Assembly (NCBI GenBank): GCA_023362775.1
Contig: JALMGJ010000006.1
Location: 53,373,501-53,437,500, forward strand
Origin: Charina bottae
Taxonomy: Eukaryota; Chordata; Lepidosauria; Squamata; Charinaidae
Length of the DNA stretch: 64,000 nucleotides
Direction of reading: 5' to 3'
Position numbers and translations under genes: made by a program. Within the stretch, counting starts at the first letter, position 1. The number at the start of each line of letters is the position of its first letter. Below the pieces are notes generated by a model that worked only from the letters and a program-made list of their open reading frames with translations, had not been told where the DNA came from and searched no databases. Shown in pieces: positions 22,099-34,226 of the stretch.

Positions 22099-23089
22099 AT
22101 GCAATTCAGCGACCGTCCCGGAGGCTCCGCTTGGACGACGCCCGCGTGGAACTGGAGCCAGGGCCGGCTTACGAAGGCAGACGGCTCCGGCGGCAGCGTG
22201 GAGGCGCCGTGGTCAGGGAGCAAAGCGAACGGAAGCAGCGACCGCTACGGGCGGGACGAAGAGCTGGCCAAGCTGGAGATCATGGTGCTGGCTCTGACCT
22301 TCGTCTTAGCCGTGCTGGGCAACTTTTTCGTGCTGCTGGCGCTGCACCACACGCAGCGCAAAAAGGCATCCCGCATGCACCTTTTCATCCGGCACCTGAG
22401 CCTGGCCGACCTGGCGGTAGCTTTCTTCCAAATCTTGCCCCAACTCTGCTGGGAAGTCACGCACCGCTTCCACGGGCCCGACGGACTCTGCCGCGTGGTG
22501 AAACACCTGCAGGTCTTCGGCATGTTCGCCTCGGCGTACATGCTGGTGATGATGACGGCCGATCGCTACATTGCCGTGTGCCACCCGCTCAAGACGCTGC
22601 AGGAGCCGAGCAAGCGCTCGCGCTGCATGATCGCCGCCGCATGGGCGCTCAGCTTCTTGCTCAGCGTGCCGCAGTACTTCATCTTCTCGCTCAGCGAGGT
22701 GGAGAGCGGCTCGCAGGTCTACGACTGCTGGGCGCACTTCATCGGGCCGTGGGGGGCTCGCGCCTACATCACCTGGATCACGGGCAGCATCTTCGTGGCG
22801 CCGGTCCTCATCCTGGCCACGTGCTACGGCTTCATCTGTTACCACATCTGGAGCAACGTCCGGGACAAGACGCGGCGGCAGAAGCGAGAGAGGGCTCCGC
22901 CACGCGAGGGCGCCCCGCGCAAGGGGCTGCTCTTCACGCCTTATGTCAGCAGCGTCAAGACCATCTCCCGCGCCAAGATGCGCACCGTCAAGATGACCTT
23001 CGTGATCGTCTCGGCTTATATCGTGTGTTGGGCCCCTTTCTTCTCTATACAGATGCGTTCTGTCTGGGACGACCATGCCTCCTGGCTGG
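22099..23089 (+). CDS. AVPR1A: Arginine vasotocin/vasopressin receptor V1a, exon 1
   Basis: Encodes residues 1-330 plus the first base of codon 331 of a class A G-protein-coupled receptor for vasotocin (vasopressin in mammals). The V1a subtype couples through Gq/11 to phospholipase C at the plasma membrane. Visible landmarks: N-glycosylation sites N18-W-S and N44-G-S; the family box R52-x-EELAKLE before TM1; TM1 about 58-82 with N75; TM2 94-116 with D104; Cys131 and Cys210 for the extracellular disulphide; D155-R-Y; TM4 176-197; TM5 226-249; a basic third loop (about 252-296); TM6 with C310-W-A-P. The text [20 protein letters not shown] is diagnostic of the vasopressin/oxytocin family. The start chosen is the ATG in GCGCCATGC; its predicted N-terminus has the usual length. 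The exon ends at a GTAGGT donor after TGGCTGG. Sharing of the two-exon structure with mammalian V1a genes is known. V1b and the oxytocin receptor are less likely because of the exon 2 tail. Confidence 0.95.
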
Positions 23090-26000
23090 GTAGGTGCTGT
23101 GGCCTGATCGGTTGGGGTCTCTGCCTAATATCTGGCTCCCTGGAATATGACTTCCAGACAAAAGCCGTTAGCTTGGGCGCTTGCAAGGCACTCAGGACGG
23201 AGCTGCACTGCACCCTTAGTTGCTCCTGACCTGTGCGGATGCCAGCTGGGCTCTAACCCAGTTCAAGAAAATTCTGTCCAAATTGGGACACTTTGGCAAG
23301 CAGCCGGGTATCATCCCTCCTCCACCCCCAACCCCTTGGACAGTTCTCCTGCTGTTTTGCCCTCCCAACTTTCTGTGCCAGGAAAGCATTTGTAGCTGGT
23401 TTCTTTTCTCTGGACATGTCTTTCGGGACATATATACTGGTATATGTATAGAGGCTCACCAAAAAATATGCAAATTAAATTAAATCCATATATACAAAGT
23501 TAAAGCCTCAAAATGTACATATATGCAGGCAGAACAACTAGCTGTAAAATAAAAGTCTCTTTCTTGCATTTTCCCAGCTTGGTACAATGTCTGTTGGGGC
23601 TATTGTTACAGGACTTTCTCAGCAACATTTGCCTGACGTTAAGAATGTCGCTGATTTGAAACCTGGCAGAAAAGTTTATATATGCATGTGTATATTACTA
23701 TTTTTTTTCTTTCTTGAGCTACGTACTTGCGGCTGTTTTGAACCAGCTAACTGATGTACTGTTTCATCATTTTTCCTATCCTTTGAGGTTAGAAGGATCT
23801 CACCCCAGCTCTCAGATAGTCCAAATGAAGATTACTGCCAAAAGTTATCATGCAGTACTTAATCAGCTGGGTTATTTAGGAGCTGGGTAGAAAAGAAAAG
23901 AAGAAAAATGCTCCAGCATTTCACCGGTTCACTGGTAGGCTTCTTTTTTTAAAAAAAAATTCTCAACAGAAAAGTGTGCATCTCAGAAAAAGAAAAATAG
24001 TAATTTAGTAATTTAAAAACCCAGGTTTTGAACCATTAATTAATTTTCAGCACATCAGGCAAAAGTTATAGCCACCATGCTAGTGGAACACCATGCAACA
24101 ACAGCCGAGATCAGAGACTCGCAGGGGAGCAAACATTTACTCAGATGAGGGGATGTTCCTGTCCCTGTGCATAATAGCTAATCAAGCTGCAGGTGTTTGC
24201 CTAGGAAAAGTAAAGTGCATCAAGCAAACTGGACAGTCAGAAAACATGGAGCAACAAAACATGGGTGGAGGTCACATTTGCTGGGGCTTGGGGTGAGTAG
24301 AAAATGGCATCATCTGTTGGTTGGTGGCCCTTCCTCGCAACAGGGCAAACTTGCAGTGTGGATATGCCCTGCATGCCAAGGCTAAGGGCACTAATACCAA
24401 TTTTTTGGAAGCAGAATGCTATTCTCCTGAGTGTGTAGTTTTTTTTGTTGTACTTCTCAAACATAAAAACTTTTATTTCAGTGAATGGAAACAACATGCA
24501 GTCTTACCCTGTTGCGTTTCAGGAGGACTTACTAAACTTACAGTAACTGTTTACATGGTATATTTTGAGACTTTCTTTGAAGAAGTGTTCTGAAAGTCAC
24601 ATAAATCTAAAAAGGCTCATTTAACATCTCAGCTTGGTGGTCATTTGATTTATAATCTCAACTAAATGGCTATGTACCATAACTTCCAACTCTTACATTT
24701 AGTGCAGTTCACTTAGAAATAAATAGCTTGGGGCTCAAGGAACCCAAACATTCCCAAATTAAAAATCAGTATCAGACTAAAAGGGACAGAACTTTCAGAG
24801 TTCCCTTGTAAATGATGTTGCATGAATTGAATTTTCCCCCTAGTAAATGCAGGATAGGATTTAGCTGAATTATTCTAGAATAATTTCAATTCATTCCTTG
24901 ATTTCAAGGATATGGACAAGCATTGTTTTATGTTTGTATTGCTATTCAGTATCATGTCTGCTTTAGCTAGTTCATCTTGAATTTAAGCTGGCCATGGCTA
25001 GCTGACTTGCACGTTTTTAACTGAATAATGGAGAATCTTTTTTATTTTATAAAATTTGGCACAGTCTTGTGTTCTGCATTCACGTGAATTGTCTTCTGAA
25101 AAGTAAACTAAAGACTTGCTAACTGAATTTCTGTCAGGGTGAGCTGTGTGACAATGCAGAGGACAGGATGTTCCTCTCCTCTGAGGAAGCTTCACAGCTG
25201 AATCTTTAACATTAGCAATAGGGCAGTTCCCTGGAGACCATCCGAGTTGCATGAGAGATGGAAATCATGGTTGGTTCCTTCTCTTCAACAGCATAATGTT
25301 TTTGGAAGTCACGTTGGTCATCTTCATAGGAGGCATGATACCTTCTGTTTAAAGATGATCTGTGTCCACCTTATAAATCTAAAGCACACCATCTATAAAC
25401 AAGCCACAAAGAGATACAATAAATGGCAGAGTTCTAGGACTTTTGCCAAGAGAGTCATAACAACAAATCAAAGTAACCTGCCCCTAACCCTAACTAAAAT
25501 GAAAGAATAGTGAAAGGAAGAAGAGGTAGGTTAGACAAATACAGCATCTGTGAATCTGTTGTGATGGACAACACATTCAATATGGCCCAGTAGTCCCATA
25601 GCTTAGTCATTTTATTTGTTTGTTTTTTTGTTTATCGCATTTATATGACTGCCCATCTAACAAAGTAACTCTGGGCAGCTAACAGGATAAAACATCAATA
25701 TAATATCAAATAGCACAAAATATAAAAGCACATAAAAACAGAAAAGAAAAGAATGGCAACCAAATGGCAGCAAACTCACACATCTCACAAGCTCAACTGC
25801 CTCCCAAACCCTATTCTTGGGAGAAGAACTTTTATGGAGGGCTAGCAGGGTTGGGCCCAGTTTAATCCTGGGTGGGATGGTGGTTCAAAGGACAAATGCT
25901 GCAACAAAGAAGCCATGCTTCCTGGTCCCTCCAGTTGACGGTCCCTCCAGATGACCCAGAGCATGCTCTTCCTGCCAGATCTGATGGGGCAGGTAGAAAC

Positions 26001-26299
26001 ACTTCAGAGAGGCAGTTCCTCAAATATCCAAACCTGATACCATGAAGGTTTTACAGTTCATAACCAGTCCCTTGAATTGCAGCCAGAAGCCTAAGATGGA
26101 CATATTGAGGTTATTAAGGCAATTCTATTGAAGGAGTATGTTGGATGAAGTACAAATGCCTGTTTCCTTTGAAAATGTAACACAAAATTATATTCTTAGA
26201 AAACCTAATACAGTTTTTTGTTAGATAACGCTTTTAAAGAAATATTGGCATACTAAATTGTATGTCTTTGTTAAACAACACTCTACTTTTTCTCAACAG
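23090..26299 (+). other. AVPR1A: AVPR1A intron 1
   Basis: Phase-1 intron with donor G^GTAGGT and acceptor CTTTTTCTCAACAG^AT. Joining the exons makes a GAT (Asp331) codon, and the [12 protein letters not shown] region aligns residue for residue in length with mammalian V1a (WDPMSVWTESEN). A CR1-type fragment lies at 25600-26130. The rest (about 23230-25590) holds no recognised gene. Exon 1 stays open into the intron as far as a TGA at 23227-23229. Confidence 0.9.
25600..26130 (-). mobile_element. CR1/L3 LINE fragment in AVPR1A intron
   Basis: ATTTATATGACTGCCCATCT and AACTCTGGGCAGCT at 25640-25680 are a decayed complement of the LINE 3' hairpin. Downstream phrases such as GGTTTTACAGTTCATAACCA and CCCTTGAATTGCAGCCAGAAG match the order seen at 63215-63270 in the large copy. 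Confidence 0.7.
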
Positions 26300-26562
26300 A
26301 TTCAGAGGATGTTGCAGTTACAGTGACCGCCCTTTTGGCCTGCTTGAACAGTTGTTGCAATCCATGGATCTACATGTTTTTCAGTGGGCATCTCCTACAA
26401 GATTTCATGCAGAGTTTCTTGTGTTGTCGAAAAATGAAACAAAGATTGAATAAAGAAGATACTGAGAGCATCAGCAGGAGACAGACTTCTTTCACTAATA
26501 GTAGAAGTCCAACAAACAGTTTGGACTGTTGGACATGGAGAGAATCACCAAATTTATCATGA
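26300..26562 (+). CDS. AVPR1A: Arginine vasotocin/vasopressin receptor V1a, exon 2
   Basis: Encodes residues 331 (last two bases) to 417. It supplies TM7 (about 336-357) with the N351-P-W-I-Y motif (NPxxY), the helix 8 segment [12 protein letters not shown], the paired cysteines 372-373 that are palmitoylated in this family, and a tail with NKEDTES, SRRQTS and SRSPTNS. That tail identifies the V1a subtype rather than V1b, V2 or oxytocin receptor. The stop is TGA at 26560-26562, right after ESPNLS. Mammalian V1a continues about ten more residues after the corresponding position. Confidence 0.95.
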
Positions 26563-26664
26563 TCTGTTAACCATTTCAATTTCTGGACCATTGATAAAAC
26601 ATTGATGGCTCCTTGAGTGCCCAAACAGCACTTTAGCACTTTAGCTACCAGTTATCATGTGGTC

Positions 26665-26694
26665 AATAAAATAATAAGTTGGCAATAAAATAAA
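26665..26694 (+). terminator. AVPR1A: Candidate AVPR1A polyadenylation signals
   Basis: AATAAA occurs at 26665-26670, 26684-26689 and 26689-26694, 103-132 bases after the stop codon. Which is used, or whether a more distal signal makes a longer 3' UTR, cannot be told from sequence. Confidence 0.45.
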
Positions 26695-26699
26695 GGTTA

Positions 26700-29600
26700 C
26701 CATTTTATGTTAATGAAGGCTATGGATTAGTATGTAAAAGGATACAGTACATGAATGTGTAGTCAATTATATTGATGGAAAATCAAATAACACGTAATGT
26801 TTTTCCAGACAGACAATTATCATAGACCTTGGCATTTATCTTTCATGAGTTGCAGCATTATATGCAGTAACGGCTGCCACTCAGTAAGAATATTTCCCCA
26901 GTCTCCTCAAAAGTCTTGCTGAGGAACATCCTGCTCTGTCAAAAAGTGATTAAACATCGACCTCTATGATCAGCCATTTATCAAAATCCTATTCGAAACA
27001 TAAACGAATTGGCCTGATCTAGAGCTGTGTAGATGACAAAATACTTGTGGAACATCCAACCAATATTGACTTTCCCACTCAGTGAAGTATTGGGGAAAGT
27101 CTTAAACTATTCTGAGAAATAGAAAAAATGACATGGAGTACTGGAATGTTCAAGGGACCCATTGAATGTTTAATATCAACTGTAATATAGTATGCAAGAA
27201 ATTGCTTGATGGTGACTATTGTTTTTATATTTAAGTAGGAGCATGCCTATATTTATAATAGGGCTGCGATAATCAACTTAAATGTCTCAGAAAAAAATTC
27301 ATTGTTACTCTGACAGCAAAAGAATAGGATTTTCCTTTATCAATCTGAATTAAGAAGGCTGGCCAGTTTTACATCGAGAAGTTTGATCTATTCAGGAGAT
27401 TGCTGGTTTTAGCTCCATTTCACTTTTGTTATTGGTATCAGCTGACATCAGTGGCTCATTTGATTGAACTGGCACTATCCAAGAGACCACCCATCCTTTG
27501 GGGACATAAGTCCATTCCCGTGACAAATGAGGTCCATATACTGATTCCAGTTCAGCTGATGGTACAATTCTCTGTGACTGGGAGTGGAAGGTGGGTGGCA
27601 GTTTGGAGGGCCAAATACAAAACAAAAGGGTGTGTTTGGCTAAGAGGCATCTGGAAGTAGGTAGTCCTCTCTTAACTCTTTGGATATTTTTTTAGAATAA
27701 AACACGCTTTTTCTTTAGTGGCTCAGCTGAAGCTTGGATCATTAGCATTATATGATACATTGGAAAAGAAATATACTGTACTTAATTGTACCATATGTAA
27801 TTTTTAAACTCACAGACTGTCACTTTATTTTTTTATTGGTTCTCATTACACCTCTGTGGCACATATAAGTAGAAAAGTAATAACAGTTTGCCTTTGCAAC
27901 AGCAGTACAGTATTCTGGCAATTTTTATTTAGATAGTGGATCACAAACAGTATTGCCAGGCCAAGTAACTAAAGTGACAGAAGGGAAAGAGGCAAAGAGG
28001 TTTTCCAGATAGTTTTAATGCATATAACTCTGACATTTATGATATTTTTCCTACATTACCAGTTACTCTGCAATGTACTGTAATTATTCTGGTTTGTCAT
28101 TTTGCTAGCTAAAGGTGTTTAAATGCCTATCAAATAGGCATATTAAGTTGTCTCAAACCATTATATATCCAACAGACTTTCATATAAACTCAGATGCAAC
28201 AACTGGCAATACTGTTTATCTCTTCCGTCGTTTTTGACCTATTCAACTTTTCTTGACCTTAATGAATTCCACTAGAACTTTAGACTCTTTCTGAGTGACG
28301 AGTTAATAAGCCTTAATCTCATATTCACTCTACACAAAGATCCCACGTTAAGCTTGTGATATCATTTTTTTTCAACATAGGTTAAGGTTAATTAAACTGA
28401 ATATGTATCCTGAAGAAACAGTTCATATAGAATATCCTTTTAAAACTACACTGTTTGTGTGTATGCATATACTGTATGATATATATAAGTAAAATAAGTC
28501 ATGATCAAGACTTACATTTGGTTCAGTTTTTCAATATAGCATTGAAATGTCAACATTCACTAGTCTTTCAGCTGTTAATCTATATATTAGTATCATGTAC
28601 ACACTGTTTAAACCATTAAAAGAATTTATCAGTGAGGCTTTAACTGAAATATATGAATCAGATTGTAGCTATTTAAATATGTTGGCTGAAATTGGTTATT
28701 GCTTGCTGTTAAAAATGTGCAAAATTTTCCAGGCTTAAAACTGCTGTTATAAGTATTCCAAGTCTGGAGCAAAACACACCCTAGTGTTCTAAAGTTCTGC
28801 CTCAAACGCCTGACAAATGGGGCATTTGATTTCACCTTGTTTCCAATGTTCCAGTGTCCTGCAAGTGTTTGCCTATTGTTAATTCTTCTAACCACAGAGA
28901 CTTGTAGAATGCATTACAAACAAAACAGGCACAGGTTCCATTGCTTCTGCCCTTAGTTGGAGCTTATATAGAGAGAAGAAGGATTAAGAGAATCAGTTCA
29001 CATGTTTAGATATTTAGAAGCAACATTTTGGACATTAAAACTCCTGTTTGCCAAGTAGGTAAGTTTACTGCTGTTTTTAAATCATTTGCTATTGGGAAAT
29101 TAGAATTCCCAATTGCAAATGTAACATTGCTATCCCTTTCTGTCCTGTCCTGTGTTTTAGCTACATTTTTCACAGAGACTGCCCAATTTAAAAGTATACA
29201 TTAAGTACTTTTGTATGTTAAAGGGATAGCTTTGCTGTTGAGGTTTCAGGTTGTTACTGTAAATGCCAACACTGTATATTCATTTGATCATTTGTTGAGC
29301 TTTACAGGCAGATTGCCACATCCAAAAGCATGCACTGGGCATATGCAGTAGAAAGAAACTTCAGACCAATTATTGTATTTTTGCTGCTATTACTTTGTTC
29401 CAATTTGTGTTAAATGAATTCATTTCTTGCTGTTGCTTCTTTGCTAAAAGCTCTATGGTTGTTTGGTGCAGGCATTGATTACAAAACTGTTTAAAATAAA
29501 GTAAATAAATAAAATAAAAATATTATTTGCCAATTTTTCTATAAGTTAGGTAGGTAGTAGGTAGGATTCAGCATGGACTTCATCCTTATTTACTTTTCTG

Positions 29601-30565
29601 TCCTCAGGATGAATGGTTGATGGACAAAGAGCTTGCTTTGAATTTCCATTGTTCCATATGGTTACCACTTTTGTTCTGTTAGGATGTAGGACACGTGAAA
29701 CATTTCAACGTTTTTCTGAGCTTGGAACACCTGATGAACATTTTCAATTGGCTCACAATGTACATTGTCATTTCTGGGATATTAATCAACTTAGTAATAT
29801 AGTGCTAAGTATATTTCATGACAACTGGATTTTGAAACTCCTCAAGTAAATTCTTAATTTGTTTTTAATGACTTACAACCTATTGTAAAAGAAAGAGAAA
29901 AGACAAATCCAGAAGGAATACCATTTTAAAGAAAAAACAAAAAAAACATAAGTGCAGCCCCTAGCCTGAGCAGCTTTTGTTATTCATTCACAGTAATTCT
30001 TCGTATACATTTTTAACAATCTATTTTGTTGTCATAGGCAGAATGGAACTGCAGAGTAAAGCCCCCCCAGGGATCAACAAACATAACCTCACATTAAAAA
30101 TGACCTGCCTTCTTAATACTGCAGTTCTTATTTCATTGCAGATTTTATTTTTGTGACAAGGAGCTATTTATACAATACAGACTGATCTTTACATTTGACC
30201 AATCATGACTGAATGTTACCTATCTCTAAAAATCCTTGCTTCTTTTATGAGAATAAACTCAAGTTTTCCTCTGATACGGCTGATGACTAATGCAGAGATG
30301 ACGATGATGATTTACAAGGGATGACATTCAATCATGCAGATCCTTATATGTATTTTGAAATGGTACAGACATGCTACTTCATGGGGAGTGCAACTCATCT
30401 GCTGCTAACACTAGTACCAAAATTTCTGGAATGGCACCTCTGTCTTGTAGGAGTTGAACTGAGCCTAAATTTCCCATCTAGCCCCTCACAGCTTTTAGAT
30501 ATTAACTTAAGACATCCACAGCATTTCCAGTGCAATCTGGAGTGGCAATGTACAGTTAGCATAAG
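26700..30565. other. AVPR1A 3' flank, no gene recognised
   Basis: Nearly 4 kb of AT-rich sequence with no clear repeat family or coding exon, the quietest long stretch in the window. It may contain distal 3' UTR or regulatory sequence, but nothing in it lets me say so. Confidence 0.4.
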
Positions 30566-30578
30566 CATATTGATGATA

Positions 30579-30908
30579 AAGGCAAAGGTTTCCCCCGCAC
30601 ATTTGTGCAGTCGTGTCCGACTCTAGGGGCAGGTGCTCATCTCCGTTTGTTAGCTGAAGAGCCAGCGTTGTCCGAAGACGCTTCCACGATCATGTGGCCG
30701 CATGACGCGCATGGAACACTGTTACCTACCCACCAAAGTGGTACCTATTCATCTACTTGCATTTGCATGCTTTCGAATTGCTAGGTTGGCAAGAGCTGGG
30801 GCTAGTGTGGGAGCTCACTCCATCACGTGGGGCTAGGGATTCGAACCTCTGAACTTGCGATCAGATCGACAAGCCTGGCGTCTTACCCGCTGAGCCACCA
30901 CGTCCCCA
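30579..30908 (-). mobile_element. Sauria SINE
   Basis: Complete copy read on the minus strand: A box TGGCTCAGCGGG, B box GGTTCGAATCC. Target duplication CATATTGATGATA / CATATTAATGATA (30566-30578 and 30909-30921, 12 of 13). Confidence 0.9.
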
Positions 30909-30944
30909 CATATTAATGATACTTCACCCCAAATTTACTCTCCT

Positions 30945-31390
30945 GGGAATTTCATATAAATGGTGAATAATGTGGAGAAAAGGACTGAATCTTGTAGTAC
31001 CTCATAGTCTCAATTGCTTTCCCCCTATGTCTATTGACTGAACTTTCACCTCAGGTAGGAGCAGAACCACCACAAAACAGTGCTTCCAAACTTCAGTCTT
31101 TGCAGGTGGGCCATGGATGTACCATTATCAATGATATCAAACACCACCAAGAGTTCTATTAAGACTAGGAGAACCACATTTCCTTATCCAGGTCCCAGTA
31201 TATGACATCCAGGAAACCTGTTTCTGTGTGTCTCAGCCTGAATGGAAGTGATTTAGAGGATCCACTTCTAGGATCTTTTGTAGCTGACTTCCCACCACTT
31301 GCAAAACTTTCCCTCAAAAAAGAAGATGGAGAGTAGGCATAATTTGTCTAATATGGCTAGATTCTGAAATGGCCTGTTCAAGAGAGGGTG
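30945..31390 (-). mobile_element. CR1/L3 LINE fragment
   Basis: CATATAAATGGTGAATAATG..GACTGAATCTTGTAGTACCTC parallels CATGTAGATGTTAAATAGG..CCGAACCCTGCGGCACCCC at 63856-63905 of the large copy, in the same orientation. It continues upstream into 5' RT and pre-RT sequence. Confidence 0.6.
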
Positions 31391-31899
31391 TACTACCACC
31401 TCTCTCTAGGTAGGTGGCGTGTCATTTCCTCTCACAGAAGCATTGATCACCTTTGGAATTCAGCTGCCTGCTGGCTACCCAAAGGAGCCAGATTTAGCAT
31501 ATATCCAGATAATGAAGTAAAGACACAGTTACGAAAATCAAAGTCTGTATGTTCATTATCAGGATATAGCAATGGCTCTTGAGCTTTTTGGGTCTCTGAT
31601 CCCATTCATAATTTGATAAATGCTATAGACCTCTCCCCAGAAAAAGCATAAAGGTGTAACATTTTGCAGGCAACTCACTGCATTGCTTTGGAACTTAGAC
31701 CAGATATTAAAACAATATTTGCAAAGAATTATATCCTTCTCACCCTCCTTTTTTACATGCAAAAATTAGTGGTGAGTTCCTGAAAAAAAAAACCTTTACA
31801 GCTTTGCATAAAATCAACAAGGAGGAAGCTAGATGCCCCACTGGGGCAAGGTATTCTGCAGCATGGTGGCCATTACAGAGAAGGATTGAATTCAGGTTG

Positions 31900-32470
31900 C
31901 ACCATTTCTTTTGCCCTCAGTGAGGCGATCTTTAACAAGGCCTATCAATGATGCCAACATGTCACAAAGAACGAATTAGAAATTCCCATTTCAGTTTTAA
32001 AATCATCTGAACAGAGGTAAACTTGGAGTTCTGCAATATTTCCCTATGCCTGTAGATTTCTGCTTACAGAGAAATTGACAGGGCATTGTCACTCTCAACT
32101 GTAGTCCACCTCCAATGACCTCTTCCAGAGTGGTAGCTTGGCCAAAAGAGCGGATAGCTTTTCAGCAGCACCTATAATTGTGTCTGTAGGGCCTTGAACT
32201 GAAAGATTTACCTTATTCAAATGGCTTCAAATATCTGTCAAGTAAGCTAAGCTGTGAATGAACTCCTGTCTGTCAAACTGTACTGAGTGGGCTTTCCTTT
32301 TCTCTCAAAAAAAGTGAAACTTCTGCCTGAAGTTCAGTCAAACATTTCGGGAGTTTTCCTCTGGAAAGCCAGCAAACGTCTATGAAAAATACAGTAGATA
32401 TAAATTTCATGTTCTGTTCTCATTTCTTGACAAAGTTTTTGAAAAGGTAATGATTCAAGGCTGCTGAAAT
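31900..32470 (-). pseudogene. Decayed hAT transposase (ZBED/Charlie type)
   Basis: Minus-strand translation gives, in order with frame shifts: NFVKKxRTEHEIY (about 32400-32440), CWLSRGKLPKCLTELQAE (about 32330-32380), FIHSLAYLTDI and HLNKVNLSVQGPTDTII (about 32175-32260), then KLSALLAKLPLWKRSLEV (about 32110-32170). This is the hAT transposase series HTEVRWLSRGKVL..L, LAYLADIFEHLN.LNL.LQG and LPLWKR. Stops and at least two frame shifts show it is dead. It is the only hAT transposase-derived coding sequence in the window. A co-opted ZBED-type host gene is unlikely because the frame is broken. Confidence 0.75.
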
Positions 32471-32596
32471 TGATAACTTTTATGGAAATAGATAAGACTT
32501 CTTTCAGTATTATTGGCAGAGTCTTTGATGCTAGTATATGTCAGTATAGAAAACAATGATCACAATGACATGTAGAGCTTCTTTCTTCATCTAAGC

Positions 32597-32833
32597 CAGG
32601 GGTGGGGAACCTTTTTTCTGCCAAGGGCCATTTGGATATTTTTAACTGGGGACCGGGGGGTGGGGGGCAGGGTTTCTGGGATTTCCATGGACCGGGGGCC
32701 GGAGTTTGTGGGTGGGAGCCAATCACAAGCACTGGGGGCAGGGGTCAATCGCGTGGAAGGAGCAGGGTTTGTGGGCGGGAGCCCCGCGGGCCTTATACGG
32801 CCCACAGGCCTGACGTTGCCCACCCCTGCAGTA
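32597..32833. mobile_element. Non-autonomous hAT-like element
   Basis: Left end CAGGGGTGGGGAACCTTTTT, right end GACGTTGCCCACCCCTG (inverted). The interior is GC-rich and includes GGCCCACAGGCC. The flanking 8-mers ATCTAAGC and CAGTACAG do not match, so the two ends may derive from different copies, or the flanks have changed. A partial inverted copy lies at 34098-34226. Confidence 0.6.
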
Positions 32834-34097
32834 CAGTATAGGTTTATCACTTGCTTCTCTTTGCCATCCATTGTGAGATGGTTCACGGGAAAGAGTTTGG
32901 GTAAACTTTGCTCTTAAAAAATTATTTGTATCCTCTTGAGATTGCCCCTTAGCATATTCTCCCCTCCCCTGCATATTGTACCATGTAGTTAATCTGAAGG
33001 AAAAAAAATGAAAGAATTGGATTGTTGAAAAGATAACTATTGTGCAGTTCTTTGCACACTGAAAAACTTTTTCAGATTTATTGCTGTAAGTAACTGTAGA
33101 GAGAAAAACATTAATTAAATAAGTCAACAGGATTTAAGAAGGAAAGCAAAGAAATTACTAGGATGTTTAGTAAAAAACAGAACATTTCAGTAAACAGATA
33201 GGAAAGCTACTTGGAATTAAATATTAGGAAAAAACATATTGATGTCCATACTGAGCAGAAATACAAGAGACTTTCTGAGCACAATGCCTTAATAACATCA
33301 TTTGATATAGATTTTTTTTCACAAAAACAATTTTCAAAGTAAAAGGAAGGATTTATACATCCATATATTGCACCCAGTTCACAGATCCTCTGTCAAACGA
33401 TGTTATTAAGGCATTATTTTACTCCAAACAAGTATGGTAACATGGGATGATCTGTAACAGCAACATACAATCATTATAATCACCATGTTATGATGTCTAA
33501 AGTAGTTTCCTGTTGATATGACTTGAAGAAAACTTCCCCTGACATTATGATTATGGCTATCTGCCATTGTTTATGTCACATCACAGTCTGTCCTTCCTGA
33601 AAATACATCAGACAATGTAGATTAATTAATTAATTTATTTAGAAGATGGTTCCATTTGAAAAAGCTGGAACTTTACTGGAACCTGAATTTGTTTCAGCAC
33701 AAAAGCCTTGTCTTGAATCATCCTACAAGATTGCTTATCTCATTGGTGAGCAAGTGATGCCCATAGGATCGGAGAGATCTTAGTGAACCCATGAAGTGAG
33801 AATCACTAATATTTTGAAGCAGGTCATGGAGAAATTGGAAGCTACCTGATATATGTATCTAGAAAAAACTACTGAGTACTAACTGCAGCCACTCCTGAGT
33901 TGCATCCATTGCCTGCACACTGATGCCATCAAAGAATTTCTATTTTGTGAGCCCTTCTGGAAACCACAAATGCCATTGGCATCTTCAAAATGGTGAATTG
34001 TTTCTTTGCCAAGAAGAGGTTTGACTGGAAGAAAAAACTTGGTACTCTGTACACAGATGGAGCACCTGACGACACATCTTGTTTTGCTACTTAGATC

Positions 34098-34226
34098 AGG
34101 GGTGGGCAACGTCAGGCCCGCGGGCTGTCTAAGGCCCGCGGGGCTCCTGTCTATGGCCCGTGGGGCTCCCGCCCGCAACCCCCGCCCCCCAGTGCTTGTG
34201 ATTGACTCCCGCCCGCAAACTCCGGT
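34098..34226. mobile_element. Truncated hAT-like element
   Basis: It begins CAGGGGTGGGCAACGTCAGG, the complement of the right end of 32597-32833, and runs through CCCGCGGG and GCTCCCGCCCGC boxes. It breaks off at CAAACTCCGGTC with no second terminus. Confidence 0.65.

Noticed and set aside
22306..23076. 256-codon minus-strand frame in exon 1
   Set aside because: Antisense shadow of the receptor frame in GC-rich sequence, with no motif.
21969..23093. 374-codon frame overlapping AVPR1A exon 1
   Set aside because: It begins with GTG, runs out of phase with the receptor, and is Arg/Ala/His-rich as expected from a GC-rich shadow frame. No known protein resembles it.
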